DNA of 64,000 bases from Pseudomonas sp. IAC-BECa141 (GTDB taxonomy: Bacteria; Pseudomonadota; Gammaproteobacteria; Pseudomonadales; Pseudomonadaceae). The stretch lies in the NCBI RefSeq assembly GCF_020544405.1, contig NZ_CP065410.1, positions 2,418,001 through 2,482,000 of the forward strand. The letters are read 5' to 3'. Position numbers and translations under genes: made by a program. Of the stretch, positions 44,575-53,008 are shown piece by piece. Within the stretch, counting starts at the first letter, position 1. Every line of letters begins with the position of its first letter. The notes under the pieces are model-generated. The model worked only from the letters and a program-made list of their open reading frames with translations. It did not search any database and was not told where the DNA came from.

Positions 44575-44946
44575 ATGATCAAACCAACGCCAAACCCGCC
44601 TGAAACCGACCCGACCTCGCCCTACGAAACCCTCGACTCCAAGAAATTCCACGAAGCCGCCGAGCGCGCCCTCGATCATTACCTCAATCCGCTGCTCCCC
44701 CGAAAACCACTCCTCAAACCCAATACTCGCTACCTCATCGCCCCCGGCATCCCGAGCGAAGAACTGCTGGCCGATGCCTGCGAAACCCTGACCTCGGCCA
44801 AAACCATGGCCAGCGATTTCGCGGGGATGATCGAGGCGCCGCAGCGGCATGTGCTGTTGGGCATCGGGCAGCTGATCATGCTGGCGGAACTGGCGGTGAA
44901 TCGGGTGCTGGATAATCTGGATGTGGCGGCTGAGCCGCGTGTCTGA
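44575..44946 (+). CDS. DUF6124-type small protein
   Basis: 123 residues: a proline-rich, charged N-terminal third (PTPNPPETDPTSPYETLDSK), a strand-like RYLIAPGIPSEELL near residue 43, then two helices (ACETLTSAKTMASDFAGMIE and LIMLAELAVNRVLDNLD). This fits DUF6124/DUF3077-like proteins found in many copies in Pseudomonas. It follows the structured leader copy 2, with AAGGAGTTTTACC before the ATG. Function unknown. The product at 6275-6559 shares its second half in pattern. Confidence 0.65.
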   Translation: MIKPTPNPPETDPTSPYETLDSKKFHEAAERALDHYLNPLLPRKPLLKPNTRYLIAPGIPSEELLADACETLTSAKTMASDFAGMIEAPQRHVLLGIGQLIMLAELAVNRVLDNLDVAAEPRV

Positions 44947-44958
44947 GTGCTGAAACCG

Positions 44959-44985
44959 AAACGGCCCATCGCGGGCCGTTTTGTT
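44959..44985 (+). terminator. Terminator of the DUF6124-type gene
   Basis: ACGGCCC and GGGCCGT pair around ATCGC, followed by TTTTGTTGTT, 13 nt after the stop codon. It also sits at the 3' end of the convergent AraC gene. Confidence 0.8.
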
Positions 44986-44986
44986 G

Positions 44987-45817
44987 TTATCCCCGATACT
45001 GCCCCGGCGTCGCCGCCAGATGCTGTTTGAACGCCCGTTGAAAGTGCGCCTGATCGGCAAACCCGGCCTCCAGCGCCACATCCGCAATCAACTGCCCGCG
45101 ACGCAGACACTCACGCGCAAACTGAATGCGCTGGTTGACCAAAAACGCATGGGGCGTCATGCCGAAGTGCTGTTTGAAGGCGCGGATCAGATAGGACGGT
45201 GAGAGTTCTGCGGCGACGCAAATGTCGTCAAGGCTGAGCAGATCGGTGCAGTGCTGGCGGATGAAGTCGGCGGCGCGTTCAAGTTTGAAATTCGGTTCTC
45301 GCAACGGTGGCTCGATAGGGTTCAGACACAGTTGCAGGTCGCTGAAAAACTCCACCGCTGCACTCTGTTTGCGCAGTACGTCTTGCTGTTCGTCGACCAA
45401 CACGGCGTACAACCCGTTCAAGTCGCGAAACAGGCGGGCGTCATTCAAATGGGTATCGGAAAACCGCCGAAACTCAAGCTCCGCACTGAACCCCAACTGA
45501 TGCTGCAGATCCGTCAGCCACGGTGTTTCCACATACAACATCAAATACGACCACGGCTGATCGTCGATCGGGTTGCAGGCGTGCACGTCCCCGGGATTCA
45601 TCAGCACCACGGTGCCGGCCGTCACTTCGAACGAGGATTGCTCATGCACGTAAGTGCTGCGCCCGGCGGTGATCGCGCCGATGGAAAAGTGCGCGTGGGA
45701 GTGCCGTGAATAGCAGACCTCACGCCCGTCGGCGATGGCCCGCGCTTCGATAAAGGGCAGGGCGTCGTCGCGCCAGAAGCGCGGGGCTTGTTCGGGGTTC
45801 TTGGTGGCAGCTTTCAT
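44987..45817 (-). CDS. AraC-family regulator with N-terminal cupin
   Basis: 276 residues: an arabinose-binding-like cupin (about 20-150, HSHAHFSIGAITAGRS and GDVHACNPIDD) and two C-terminal HTH motifs (LSLDDICVAAELSPSYLIRA and QLIADVALEAGFADQAHFQR). The ATG at 45817 is chosen from the cupin boundary. Its target genes are not obvious; a VOC gene lies upstream on the same strand. Confidence 0.85.
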   Translation of the reverse strand: MKAATKNPEQAPRFWRDDALPFIEARAIADGREVCYSRHSHAHFSIGAITAGRSTYVHEQSSFEVTAGTVVLMNPGDVHACNPIDDQPWSYLMLYVETPWLTDLQHQLGFSAELEFRRFSDTHLNDARLFRDLNGLYAVLVDEQQDVLRKQSAAVEFFSDLQLCLNPIEPPLREPNFKLERAADFIRQHCTDLLSLDDICVAAELSPSYLIRAFKQHFGMTPHAFLVNQRIQFARECLRRGQLIADVALEAGFADQAHFQRAFKQHLAATPGQYRG

Positions 45818-45852
45818 TGTTGGGATTCTCGGCAGACCAGTGCCCGAGTGTA

Positions 45853-46356
45853 TTAGCTCTGGCCGGCGAAGGCTCGCTCCAGTTCGGCGATGTCGAGTTT
45901 TTTCATTCCGAGCATGGCCTGCATCGCCCGTTGCGCCTTGGTCTGATCGGGATCGGTCATCATGTGCGTCAACGCTACCGGCACGATCTGCCACGACACG
46001 CCGAACTTGTCCTTGAGCCAGCCGCACTGTTGCGCTTCCACCGGCCCGCCGGCGCTGAGGTTGCCCCAGAAGTGGTCGACCTCTTCCTGGGACTGGCAAT
46101 TGACTTGAAACGAAATCGCTTCATTGAACTTGAACATCGGCCCGCCATTGAGCCCGGTGAAGGTCTGGCCGTCGAGTTCGAAACTGACGGTCATCACCGA
46201 GCCTTCCGGGCGGCCGTGAAACTCCTGGCCGGCCTTGCCGTAGTGGGTGACGGTGGTGATTTTCGAGTGGTCGAAGATCGAGCAGTAAAACTTCGCCGCC
46301 GCTTCGGCCTGATCGTCGAACCACAGGCAGGGTGTGAGTTTTTGAAAGCGTTGCAT
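45853..46356 (-). CDS. VOC protein of the PhnB-like family
   Basis: 167 residues starting MQRFQKLTPCLWFDDQAEAA at an ATG preceded by GAGGAAGACTGCC. The 3-demethylubiquinone-9 methyltransferase-like VOC motifs are present: FYCSIFDHSKITTVTHYG, FNEAISFQVNCQSQEEVDHF and WGNLSAGGPVEAQQCGWLKD. This family is often unannotated enzymatically. It precedes the AraC gene by 35 nt and may share its transcript. Confidence 0.8.
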   Translation of the reverse strand: MQRFQKLTPCLWFDDQAEAAAKFYCSIFDHSKITTVTHYGKAGQEFHGRPEGSVMTVSFELDGQTFTGLNGGPMFKFNEAISFQVNCQSQEEVDHFWGNLSAGGPVEAQQCGWLKDKFGVSWQIVPVALTHMMTDPDQTKAQRAMQAMLGMKKLDIAELERAFAGQS

Positions 46357-46485
46357 GGCAGTCTTCCTCGGCAGGTTGGACACGCTGGATTAATAGCGTA
46401 GCCAGTCTGTGCTCGGCTGGCTGTGCCCCGGATCGATGGTTGGATGCAAGGAGGACGGGATGTAGTCGTATTGACCTTGTTGTTT

Positions 46486-46539
46486 GTCAAAACGACTGTT
46501 TTCGTCTGTGTCAAATTGACTCGTGTTTGCGCAACTGAC
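46486..46539 (+). promoter_or_regulatory. NorR-type enhancer sites
   Basis: Site 2 (GTCAAATTGAC, 46510-46520) matches the NorR core GTCA-N3-TGAC exactly. Site 1 (GTCAAAACGAC, 46486-46496) differs by one base, and a weaker half-like site lies at 46529-46539. NorR sites come in threes upstream of sigma54 promoters of NO-detoxification genes. The sigma54-like promoter at 46562 follows directly. Confidence 0.6.
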
Positions 46540-46561
46540 TGATATTGCTGGGCGAATAATC

Positions 46562-46577
46562 TGGCACGCAAGTTGAA
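46562..46577 (+). promoter_or_regulatory. Sigma54-type promoter, near consensus
   Basis: TGGCACGCAAGTTGAA matches TGGCACG-N4-TTGC except that the last C is A. It lies about 40 nt before the ATG of the small membrane protein gene that precedes nnrS, downstream of the NorR-like sites, a typical arrangement. Confidence 0.6.
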
Positions 46578-46618
46578 GTGTCTTGAGTACAAACCGATCC
46601 GCTCAGGAGTACGACAAC

Positions 46619-46867
46619 ATGTTCGCTTTCTTCGAGAATCCGCTGAACGTTCTGCACCTGTCGAGCAAAGTGCTCGTCGCCGGTCTGGTCATGTTGCTGG
46701 CGGGAATCTACGGCGCTTATCTGTATCAGGGCCACATGCCCATTGCGTTGCTGGTGGCGATGCATGCGATGACCATCGTCGGCCCGACGTTGATCAAGAT
46801 TGGCTATGTGATGCGCCTGCTGTCGCAGTATCGGTTGGGCCAGTCACCCGCACTGGCGGTGGCCTGA
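46619..46867 (+). CDS. Small integral membrane protein ahead of nnrS
   Basis: 82 residues with about two to three hydrophobic segments (VLVAGLVMLLAGIYGAYLY and ALLVAMHAMTIVGPTLIKIG). It starts 42 nt after the sigma54-like promoter and ends one base before nnrS. The role is unknown; the promoter suggests expression under nitric oxide stress together with nnrS. Confidence 0.7.
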   Translation: MFAFFENPLNVLHLSSKVLVAGLVMLLAGIYGAYLYQGHMPIALLVAMHAMTIVGPTLIKIGYVMRLLSQYRLGQSPALAVA

Positions 46868-46868
46868 G

Positions 46869-47313
46869 ATGCGCAGACTCGCGGCGGTGCCAGTGTTCAG
46901 CCTTGGCTTTCGGCCGCTGTTTCTGGCCGGGACCGGATTCGCCGCTCTGACGGTGCTGATCTGGGGTCTGTGGCTTTACGGCCATTGGTTCGATCTGCAA
47001 CCGACGGGCGGCATGCTCGCCTGGCATCGGCATGAAATGCCGTTTGGTTTTGCGGCGGCGATTGTTGGCGGATTCCTGTTGACTGCGGTGCCCAACTGGA
47101 CCGGCATTCCCGGCGTACGCGGCGGGGCATTGATCGCGTTGGTGTCGGTCTGGCTGCTCGGGCGTGGTGCTTGGGTTTGCACTGGTGTTGATCGCGGCGG
47201 GTTGCCGGGTGTTGGTGGTGCCGTTTTCCAGCCTTGGCCTCGGCTTGTCCGTGGTGCTCTGGGGCGCGGGGTTCGGGCTGTTTTTACGGCATTACACCGG
47301 GATCCTGCTCTAG
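46869..47313 (+). pseudogene. nnrS: nnrS, internally deleted and frameshifted
   Basis: The first about 98 codons encode the N-terminus of NnrS (FSLGFRPLFLAGTGFAALTV, WHRHEMPFGFAAAIVGGFLL, NWTGIPGVRGG). At about 47163 the reading switches frame: a +1-shifted frame (47164-47310) encodes the NnrS C-terminus (LGLSVVLWGAGFGLFLRHYT then a TAG at 47311). Full-length NnrS is about 400 residues with twelve helices; about 250 internal residues are missing, so the gene is not functional. The upstream promoter signals are intact. Confidence 0.85.
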
Positions 47314-47329
47314 CCAAGGCTCTAGCGTT

Positions 47330-48001
47330 TTACCCGCGACGCTCGGCAATCATCAGCAATGACTGCGGCACCGGGCTTTGCGGATGCTGCGGCTCGCGCA
47401 GGTCGGTCAATTGCAGGCCGGCCATGTCCAGCGCATTCAGCCAACTGGACAAGGTGCGGAAATACCACGGCATCGGCGACCACTCGCCCTGAAACCCGTC
47501 GAAGGTTTCTTCCCGCCAGCCATCCTGATAATCACCGGCGGCCACCGCCCATGGATGCAGCGTCTGGATCACCAGCGCACCGCCCGGCGCGAGCAGGCCA
47601 TTCATCGCCGCGAGCAGCGGGATGATGTCCTGATGCAGCAGGGAAAAGTTGGCGCAGATCAGGTCGTAGTCGCGGCCAATCTCGACTTTCGCCTCAACCA
47701 GATCTTCGTAACTGGCGACATGCACGGGTGATGAACCGGCCAACTGCGCAGCCTCGACCAGTGTCGCATCACCGTCCACGCCGACCGCCTCTAATCCTCG
47801 CTCGACCAGCGCCCGCAACAGCCAGCCTTCGCCGCATCCCAGATCGAGCACGCGCTCGGGCTGGCGTCCCATCACCGCCAGCAGAATGGCCTGATCGGTC
47901 ACTTGCCGGCGACTCTCGATGGCGCCGCTGCGCACGGCTTCGGTCCAGGCCCGGGCGTTGTGGTGCCAGCTCTGGAGGAGGGTGGATTCAGGCGAGGACA
48001 T
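47330..48001 (-). CDS. Class I SAM-dependent methyltransferase
   Basis: 223 residues with motif I VLDLGCGEGWLLRALVERG (about 55-73) and a Rossmann core extending through LICANFSLLHQDIIPLLAAM. Substrate cannot be deduced. The ATG at 48001 gives a normal N-terminus. It is convergent with the broken nnrS. Confidence 0.85.
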   Translation of the reverse strand: MSSPESTLLQSWHHNARAWTEAVRSGAIESRRQVTDQAILLAVMGRQPERVLDLGCGEGWLLRALVERGLEAVGVDGDATLVEAAQLAGSSPVHVASYEDLVEAKVEIGRDYDLICANFSLLHQDIIPLLAAMNGLLAPGGALVIQTLHPWAVAAGDYQDGWREETFDGFQGEWSPMPWYFRTLSSWLNALDMAGLQLTDLREPQHPQSPVPQSLLMIAERRG

Positions 48002-48039
48002 GACAAACTCCGGGATCGCGGGATGCAGGCAAGGATAGG

Positions 48040-49188
48040 TCAGGTGTAGTCAACCAGTTGAATGCGGTTGCGCCCGGCGCGCTTGGATTCGTAGAGCGCG
48101 CTGTCACCTTGCTCGATCAACGCTGCGAGGCTGGCCGGCGGCTGATTGAACACCTTGGCGCCGATGCTCAGGGTGACGGCCTGCGGGGTGGTGTAGGTCT
48201 GGGTCGTCATCTGCTGAAACTGCTCACGCAGCGCACTGTCCAGCAGCATGATCTGTGCGTGGGATACATCGCCCAGCAGCATCACGAATTCGTCACCGCC
48301 CAGCCGTGCCGCCAGCGCGCCTTTGGGCAGCACCGCGCGGATCATTTCGCTGAGGGCAATGAGCAACCGGTCGCCGGCGGTATGGCCATACAGGTCGTTG
48401 ATCAGTTTGAAGTTGTCGATGTCGATCAGCAGCAGGGCGCCGGGGCGGGCGTTGGAGACTTCATCGAGCAGGCGCGGTGCACGGACTTCCAGGGCGCGAC
48501 GGTTGTACAGCGCGGTCAGCGGATCCCGGGCGGCCAGTTCGGCGATCTGTTTTTCCCGACGATAGCGCTCGGTGCCGGTCATCGACAGCGCGATCAGCAT
48601 GATCGCCATTGCGCCCTCGACCAGGGAAATCTGAATGATCTCGCCGCGCAGCGACGCCAGATCGATCAGCGTGCCGGGAATCACCGCGATGATCGCCTTG
48701 GTGAAATAAAACGTGCCGTGGATCAGCAGCACATAACGCAATTGCACCGCGCCGACGCTCAGCGAACTGCCATGCGGGCGCAGTAACAGGCTGGCCCGCA
48801 GCATCAACGCGGCCACCAGCAGCGAGTTGGCCATCAGCATGATCTTTGACCACGATGGACTTTCAGGTAACAGCAGCAACGCCAGCCACAGCAGGAACAT
48901 CAAGTACCAGGCTCGCGACAACCGGCGCTGGGTAAACCGCGCGACCCCCAGCAGAAACAGCCAGTGCGCGACCACCAGCAAGCCGTTGGCGAACCAGATG
49001 CCGATCAGCGGATAACCGTTGGCGCGCAACAGGGCCAGGCTCGAACCGACGGTGATGGTGGCGAAACCGGCGCTCCAGAACAGCAGGGAGGGTTCGCGGA
49101 TGCTGCGCCATTCGACCGCCAGATACAGGGCGGCCGCCGCGGCCAGGGCGGTGGAAATGGTGAGCATCGTGAGAGGATCGAGCGCCAT
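48040..49188 (-). CDS. Membrane-anchored GGDEF diguanylate cyclase
   Basis: 382 residues: six to seven transmembrane helices at 1-200, then a GGDEF domain with LGGDEF (297-301) intact and DPLTALYNRRAL at its start, so c-di-GMP synthesis is expected. No RxxD inhibitory site precedes GGDEF, so product inhibition may be absent. The ATG at 49188 is chosen. No regulator or partner adjoins it. Confidence 0.88.
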   Translation of the reverse strand: MALDPLTMLTISTALAAAAALYLAVEWRSIREPSLLFWSAGFATITVGSSLALLRANGYPLIGIWFANGLLVVAHWLFLLGVARFTQRRLSRAWYLMFLLWLALLLLPESPSWSKIMLMANSLLVAALMLRASLLLRPHGSSLSVGAVQLRYVLLIHGTFYFTKAIIAVIPGTLIDLASLRGEIIQISLVEGAMAIMLIALSMTGTERYRREKQIAELAARDPLTALYNRRALEVRAPRLLDEVSNARPGALLLIDIDNFKLINDLYGHTAGDRLLIALSEMIRAVLPKGALAARLGGDEFVMLLGDVSHAQIMLLDSALREQFQQMTTQTYTTPQAVTLSIGAKVFNQPPASLAALIEQGDSALYESKRAGRNRIQLVDYT

Positions 49189-49297
49189 GAAAGAACAGGT
49201 CTGCCTGAGTAGTATTAATGGGCCACGATTGTAAGCGTTCCCCCATTGGGCTGCTATTTTCACTCACCGGATATTCCATTTTCAGACGAGGTGTCCC

Positions 49298-49690
49298 ATG
49301 GACCGAGTGACCGGCGGTTGTCTGTGCGGCGAAGTGCGGATCGAGGCATCGGGGCGCCCCTACAGGGTTGGCGTTTGTCATTGTCTGGATTGCCGCAAAC
49401 ACCATGGCGCGCTGTTTGCCGTGTCGGCGATCTTTCCCGAGGACGCGGTGGCGATCAGCGGCGAAACCCGTGACTTTGCGGGGCGACATTTCTGTCCGCG
49501 CTGTGGCTCCTCGGTGTTCGGCCGCAGTGGCGATGAAGTCGAGGTCAATCTGGGTGTGCTGGATGCGCCGGATCAATTCCAGCCTGCCTATGAGCTGTGG
49601 ACGGTGCGTCGCGAGTCGTGGCTGCCGGCGTTTCCATTGGCCAGACACTACGCGCGTGATCGCGAGGGAACGGGGCGAACCGAAGAGTAA
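49298..49690 (+). CDS. GFA-domain zinc-binding protein, short form
   Basis: 130 residues, with CLCGEVRIEA and CHCLDCRKHHGALFA at the N-terminus and HFCPRCGSSVFG in the middle, the zinc cysteines of GFA/CENP-V proteins. The ATG follows GAGGTGTCCC. No substrate known. It ends 39 nt before the convergent hydrolase. Confidence 0.82.
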   Translation: MDRVTGGCLCGEVRIEASGRPYRVGVCHCLDCRKHHGALFAVSAIFPEDAVAISGETRDFAGRHFCPRCGSSVFGRSGDEVEVNLGVLDAPDQFQPAYELWTVRRESWLPAFPLARHYARDREGTGRTEE

Positions 49691-49692
49691 GC

Positions 49693-49717
49693 GGGGTCAG
49701 GCTGGGCGCCTGACCCC
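49693..49717. terminator. Hairpin between convergent GFA and hydrolase genes
   Basis: GGGGTCAGG pairs with CCTGACCCC around CTGGGCG. There is no strong U tract, so it may be a weak shared terminator. Confidence 0.5.
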
Positions 49718-49728
49718 GGCCAATAAAA

Positions 49729-50559
49729 TCAGCCGCGAATAAAGGCCAGCAAATCCGCGTTGATCGTCGGCGCCTCGGTGGTCGGCATGCCGTGGGGGAA
49801 GCCCGGGTAGATCTTCAGCGTGCTGTTCTTCAGCAGCTTCGCCGAGAGTACGCCGGCGTTTTCGTACGGCACGATCTGGTCGTCATCGCCGTGCATCACC
49901 AGCACCGGGATCGAGATGCCTTTCAGGTCTTCGGTGAAGTCGGTCTGCGAGAACGCGACGATACCGTCGTAGTGAGCCTTGGCGCCGCCCATCATGCCCT
50001 GACGCCACCAGTTGAGAACCACCGCTTCCGAAGCCTTGGCCCCGGGCCGGTTGTAGCCATAGAACGGGCCGGCCGGCACGTCGTGGTAGAACTGCGAGCG
50101 ATTGGCTGCCAGTTGCGCCTGAAGATCGTCGAATACCGACTTCGGCAAGCCGCCGGGATTGCTTTCGGTTTTCACCATCAGCGGCGGCACTGCGCTGATG
50201 ATCGCGGCTTTGGATACCCGATCCTCGCCATGCCGGGCGATGTAATGAATGACTTCGCCACCACCGGTGGAGTGGCCGACGTGCACGGCTTTCTGCGTCC
50301 CCAGATGGTTGACCACCGCCGCCACGTCGTCGGCGTAATGATCCATGTCGTGGCCGTCCCAGACCTGGCTCGAACGCCCGTGGCCCCGTCGATCATGGGC
50401 CACGACCCGGAAGCCCTGAGCAAGGAAGAACAGCATCTGCGCATCCCAGTCATCCGCGCTCAGCGGCCAGCCGTGGTGGAAGTGGATTACCGGAGCGTCT
50501 TTCGGGCCCCAGTCCTTGTAGAAGATTTCGACGCCGTCTTTCGTTGTGACAAATCCCAT
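49729..50559 (-). CDS. Alpha/beta hydrolase, haloperoxidase-like
   Basis: 276 residues with [17 protein letters not shown] (nucleophile S97), the oxyanion motif [12 protein letters not shown], the acid [14 protein letters not shown] and the histidine in GFPHGMPT. This is the cofactor-free haloperoxidase/esterase type. Expression is likely from the MerR-type promoter at 50620-50650 on the minus strand. Confidence 0.87.
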   Translation of the reverse strand: MGFVTTKDGVEIFYKDWGPKDAPVIHFHHGWPLSADDWDAQMLFFLAQGFRVVAHDRRGHGRSSQVWDGHDMDHYADDVAAVVNHLGTQKAVHVGHSTGGGEVIHYIARHGEDRVSKAAIISAVPPLMVKTESNPGGLPKSVFDDLQAQLAANRSQFYHDVPAGPFYGYNRPGAKASEAVVLNWWRQGMMGGAKAHYDGIVAFSQTDFTEDLKGISIPVLVMHGDDDQIVPYENAGVLSAKLLKNSTLKIYPGFPHGMPTTEAPTINADLLAFIRG

Positions 50560-50619
50560 GTTTGCGACTCCTGGAAATGCGGAACGTGACCCCGAAGGGA
50601 GTGATGACAAGCGTTATCA

Positions 50620-50650
50620 ACTCTAGGATTGAAGTGCACTTCAAGGTCAA
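50620..50650 (-). promoter_or_regulatory. MerR-type promoter for the hydrolase, 19-nt spacer
   Basis: On the minus strand -35 TTGACC (50650-50645) and -10 TAGAGT (50625-50620) are 19 nt apart. The spacer holds a perfect 16-nt palindrome, TTGAAGTGCACTTCAA. An over-long spacer with an inner dyad is the hallmark of MerR-family activated promoters. Confidence 0.6.
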
Positions 50651-50705
50651 GCAAGTTCCGAACGGTCATTGCTGGAGTGAATGGTGGGTCATAGGCGTTG
50701 TGCGC

Positions 50706-50736
50706 TTGACCTTAAAGTTTGGTTGAACCTTAGAGT
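50706..50736 (+). promoter_or_regulatory. MerR-type promoter for the decarboxylase-like unit, 19-nt spacer
   Basis: TTGACC (50706-50711), 19 nt, then TAGAGT (50731-50736), with dyad-like CCTTAAAGT...GGTTGAACC in the spacer. It repeats the sequence pattern of the divergent promoter at 50620-50650, about 55 nt away. The ATG of the next gene is 51 nt after the -10. Confidence 0.55.
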
Positions 50737-50786
50737 TCTTGCTCACCGGCCATTCGCCGGGTCAATCAGCGAGAGGGTCAGCGAAC

Positions 50787-51719
50787 ATGAACAAGCGCTT
50801 TACAGAGGTGGAATTCGGAACGCACAAGGTTGAAGTGCTGGAGGGCGGCTACTACGACCGATTCCGGATGAACCCCAACCTCGACGAAGTGGCCCGGGAC
50901 AATGCAGCCGGCAACATCGACTTCTTCCGGCGCATTCCCAAGCTACAGGTCGCGTCGAGAGTCGGGCCGACCTGGGCGCCGAACTTCTATTACCGTTCCG
51001 GCAGCGTGCAGTTGCTGTTCCTGGCGCCGCTGGACCGTCTGCGCGCCACCTTGCCTGCGCCGCTTGAACCGCTGCGGGCGTTTCCCGGTTACGGACTGGT
51101 GGCGCTGACGTTTTTCTCCTATTCGGTTTGCGACAACGACCCGTACGACGAAGTCTCCGTGGCGATTGTCGTGCGTCGCCCCGGCGCCCGCGGCTCCCAT
51201 GCGCGGGAACTGATGGACGCCATGCGCCGACGCAGTTTCACCGCCCATGTGCTGGCGCTGCCGGTGAACACCGAAATCGCCCGGGTGCGCGGCGTGCACG
51301 GCTATCAATTGCCCAAGTGGCGCGCCGACATCAACGTGAACATCGGCACCAGCGTCAGTGCCCACATCGACGGGCCCAAGGGCTTGCCGGACCTGGTGCT
51401 GAAAGCGCCGCTGCCAACCCTGAAAAACGTCACGCCGCAATCGCGCATGAGCACCGCCACCATGATTCATCAGGTCGATGGCCTGTGGCACCAGAGCGTG
51501 GTGCAGAGCAACACACTATCCTTTGCCCAACGCCTGTTTCCCCGCGATGTGCAGCTGGATCGCAACGGCGGCCCGCTGAGCCAGTTGCTCGATGGCCTCG
51601 GGGCTACGCGGATCCTGCGGCTGGACGTGATCAAGGACGCGCAGATCGTGCTGAACCTGCCGGTGCCGCTGACGGCGTTCGGTCAGGCCGGTGTTACCCA
51701 GAGAGAGGCTGCCAAATGA
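50787..51719 (+). CDS. Acetoacetate decarboxylase-like protein
   Basis: 310 residues with the ADC-like pattern (YYRSGSVQLLFLAPLDRLRATL and VRGVHGYQLPKWRADINVNI), the latter carrying a lysine in the position expected for the Schiff base. Members of this superfamily often have other activities. The next gene overlaps its stop (ATGA). Confidence 0.65.
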   Translation: MNKRFTEVEFGTHKVEVLEGGYYDRFRMNPNLDEVARDNAAGNIDFFRRIPKLQVASRVGPTWAPNFYYRSGSVQLLFLAPLDRLRATLPAPLEPLRAFPGYGLVALTFFSYSVCDNDPYDEVSVAIVVRRPGARGSHARELMDAMRRRSFTAHVLALPVNTEIARVRGVHGYQLPKWRADINVNIGTSVSAHIDGPKGLPDLVLKAPLPTLKNVTPQSRMSTATMIHQVDGLWHQSVVQSNTLSFAQRLFPRDVQLDRNGGPLSQLLDGLGATRILRLDVIKDAQIVLNLPVPLTAFGQAGVTQREAAK

Positions 51720-52399
51720 CCCACCGTATCCTGCATGTCGTGACCAATGTCGCTCACTATGCCGATCCGACCGAACCCACCGGGCTGTGGTTGGGGGAGT
51801 TGACCCATGCCTGGCAGGTGTTCGCGGAAAAAGGCTTTGAGCAGCAACTGGTCAGCCCCAAGGGCGGGCAAAGTCCGTTGGAGCCACGGGCGCTGAAGTG
51901 GCCGATGCTCGACCGCTCGGCGAAGGCCTGGCTGAACGACCCCGCCAGCATGGCGCTACTGGCGAATACCGCCAGCCCGGAACAGATCGACAGCGCGGAT
52001 TTCGACGCCATCTACTTCACCGGTGGCCATGCGGTGATGTGGGACTTTCCCGATGACCCCGGTCTGCAACGGCTGACCCGGGAGATCTTCGAGCGCGGCG
52101 GGATCGTTTCGTCGGTCTGCCATGGTTATTGCGGGTTGCTCAACACGCGACTATCGGACGGCAGCCTGCTGGTGGCGGGGCGCAAGGTCACCGGTTACTC
52201 GTGGATGGAAGAAGTGTTGGCTGGTGTCGCGAAAAAAGTACCGTACGACTCGGAACAACAGATGAAAGATCGCGGGGCACGCTACGAAAAGGCGTTTCTG
52301 CCGTTCACGTCGAATGTGGTGACCGACGGCAAACTGGTAACCGGGCAGAACCCGCAATCGGCCAAGGCTACGGCGCAACGTGTTGCCGCGATGCTGTAG
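51716..52399 (+). CDS. DJ-1/PfpI-family protein, Hsp31-like
   Basis: 227 residues with GLWLGELTHAWQVF (E27), DAIYFTGGHAVMWDFPDDPG and VSSVCHGYCGLL (C135), the triad positions of the class I amidotransferase-like/Hsp31 glyoxalase type. Coupled to the upstream gene by a 4-nt overlap, and probably induced by the same MerR-type promoter. A role in aldehyde stress would fit but is inference. Confidence 0.8.
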   Translation: MTHRILHVVTNVAHYADPTEPTGLWLGELTHAWQVFAEKGFEQQLVSPKGGQSPLEPRALKWPMLDRSAKAWLNDPASMALLANTASPEQIDSADFDAIYFTGGHAVMWDFPDDPGLQRLTREIFERGGIVSSVCHGYCGLLNTRLSDGSLLVAGRKVTGYSWMEEVLAGVAKKVPYDSEQQMKDRGARYEKAFLPFTSNVVTDGKLVTGQNPQSAKATAQRVAAML

Positions 52400-52535
52400 A
52401 TCCATGACCGGTGGTCGCGGCAACTGGTCGTCGAGTCAAAATGCGCTTAGCTGAAAGGGATAAGCCGAGGCGCGCGCAGCCATCGAAAGCTGTAGCCGCG
52501 CCCTTCAGAACACCGTGAGTCTGAGGAAATCCCCG

Positions 52536-52991
52536 ATGCTGACCTTGAACATCAATGGCAAGGATCAGGAGCTCGATGTCCCTGCGGACATGCCGTTGCT
52601 CTGGGTTCTGCGCGATGTCGCGCACCTGACCGGTACCAAATTCGGTTGCGGCATGGCCCAGTGCGGTGCTTGCACCGTGCATGTCGATGGCGCACCGCTG
52701 CGCTCGTGCATCACGCCGGCCACCGCCGTGGCCCACGGCCAGAAAATCCTCACCATCGAAGGTTTGTCCAGTGACGGTTCGCACCCGGTGCAGCAGGCCT
52801 GGGCCGAGCTGGACGTGGTGCAGTGCGGCTATTGCCAGTCCGGGCAGATCATGTCCGCCGCCGCGTTGCTGGCGAAAATCCCCAAACCCACCGACAGCGA
52901 TATCGATCAGGCGCTCTCCGGCAACATCTGCCGCTGCGGCACGTATCCAAGAATCCGTGCGGCGGTCAAACGCGCCGCCGACATTGGTTGA
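52536..52991 (+). CDS. [2Fe-2S] subunit of a molybdenum hydroxylase (IorA-like)
   Basis: 151 residues with both clusters: plant-type ferredoxin cysteines C38, C43, C46, C58 and the helical-domain cysteines C97, C100, C132, C134 ([23 protein letters not shown]). This is the small iron-sulfur subunit of isoquinoline 1-oxidoreductase-like enzymes. The large subunit follows 17 nt later. Confidence 0.92.
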   Translation: MLTLNINGKDQELDVPADMPLLWVLRDVAHLTGTKFGCGMAQCGACTVHVDGAPLRSCITPATAVAHGQKILTIEGLSSDGSHPVQQAWAELDVVQCGYCQSGQIMSAAALLAKIPKPTDSDIDQALSGNICRCGTYPRIRAAVKRAADIG

Positions 52992-53008
52992 GCGAGGGGA
53001 AGTGAGTG

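Noticed and set aside
44241..44603. 120-residue open frame through leader copy 2
   Set aside because: The matching frame in copy 1 is closed by a stop codon near the 5' boundary of the element, whereas base-paired structure is conserved. RNA, not peptide, is the conserved feature.
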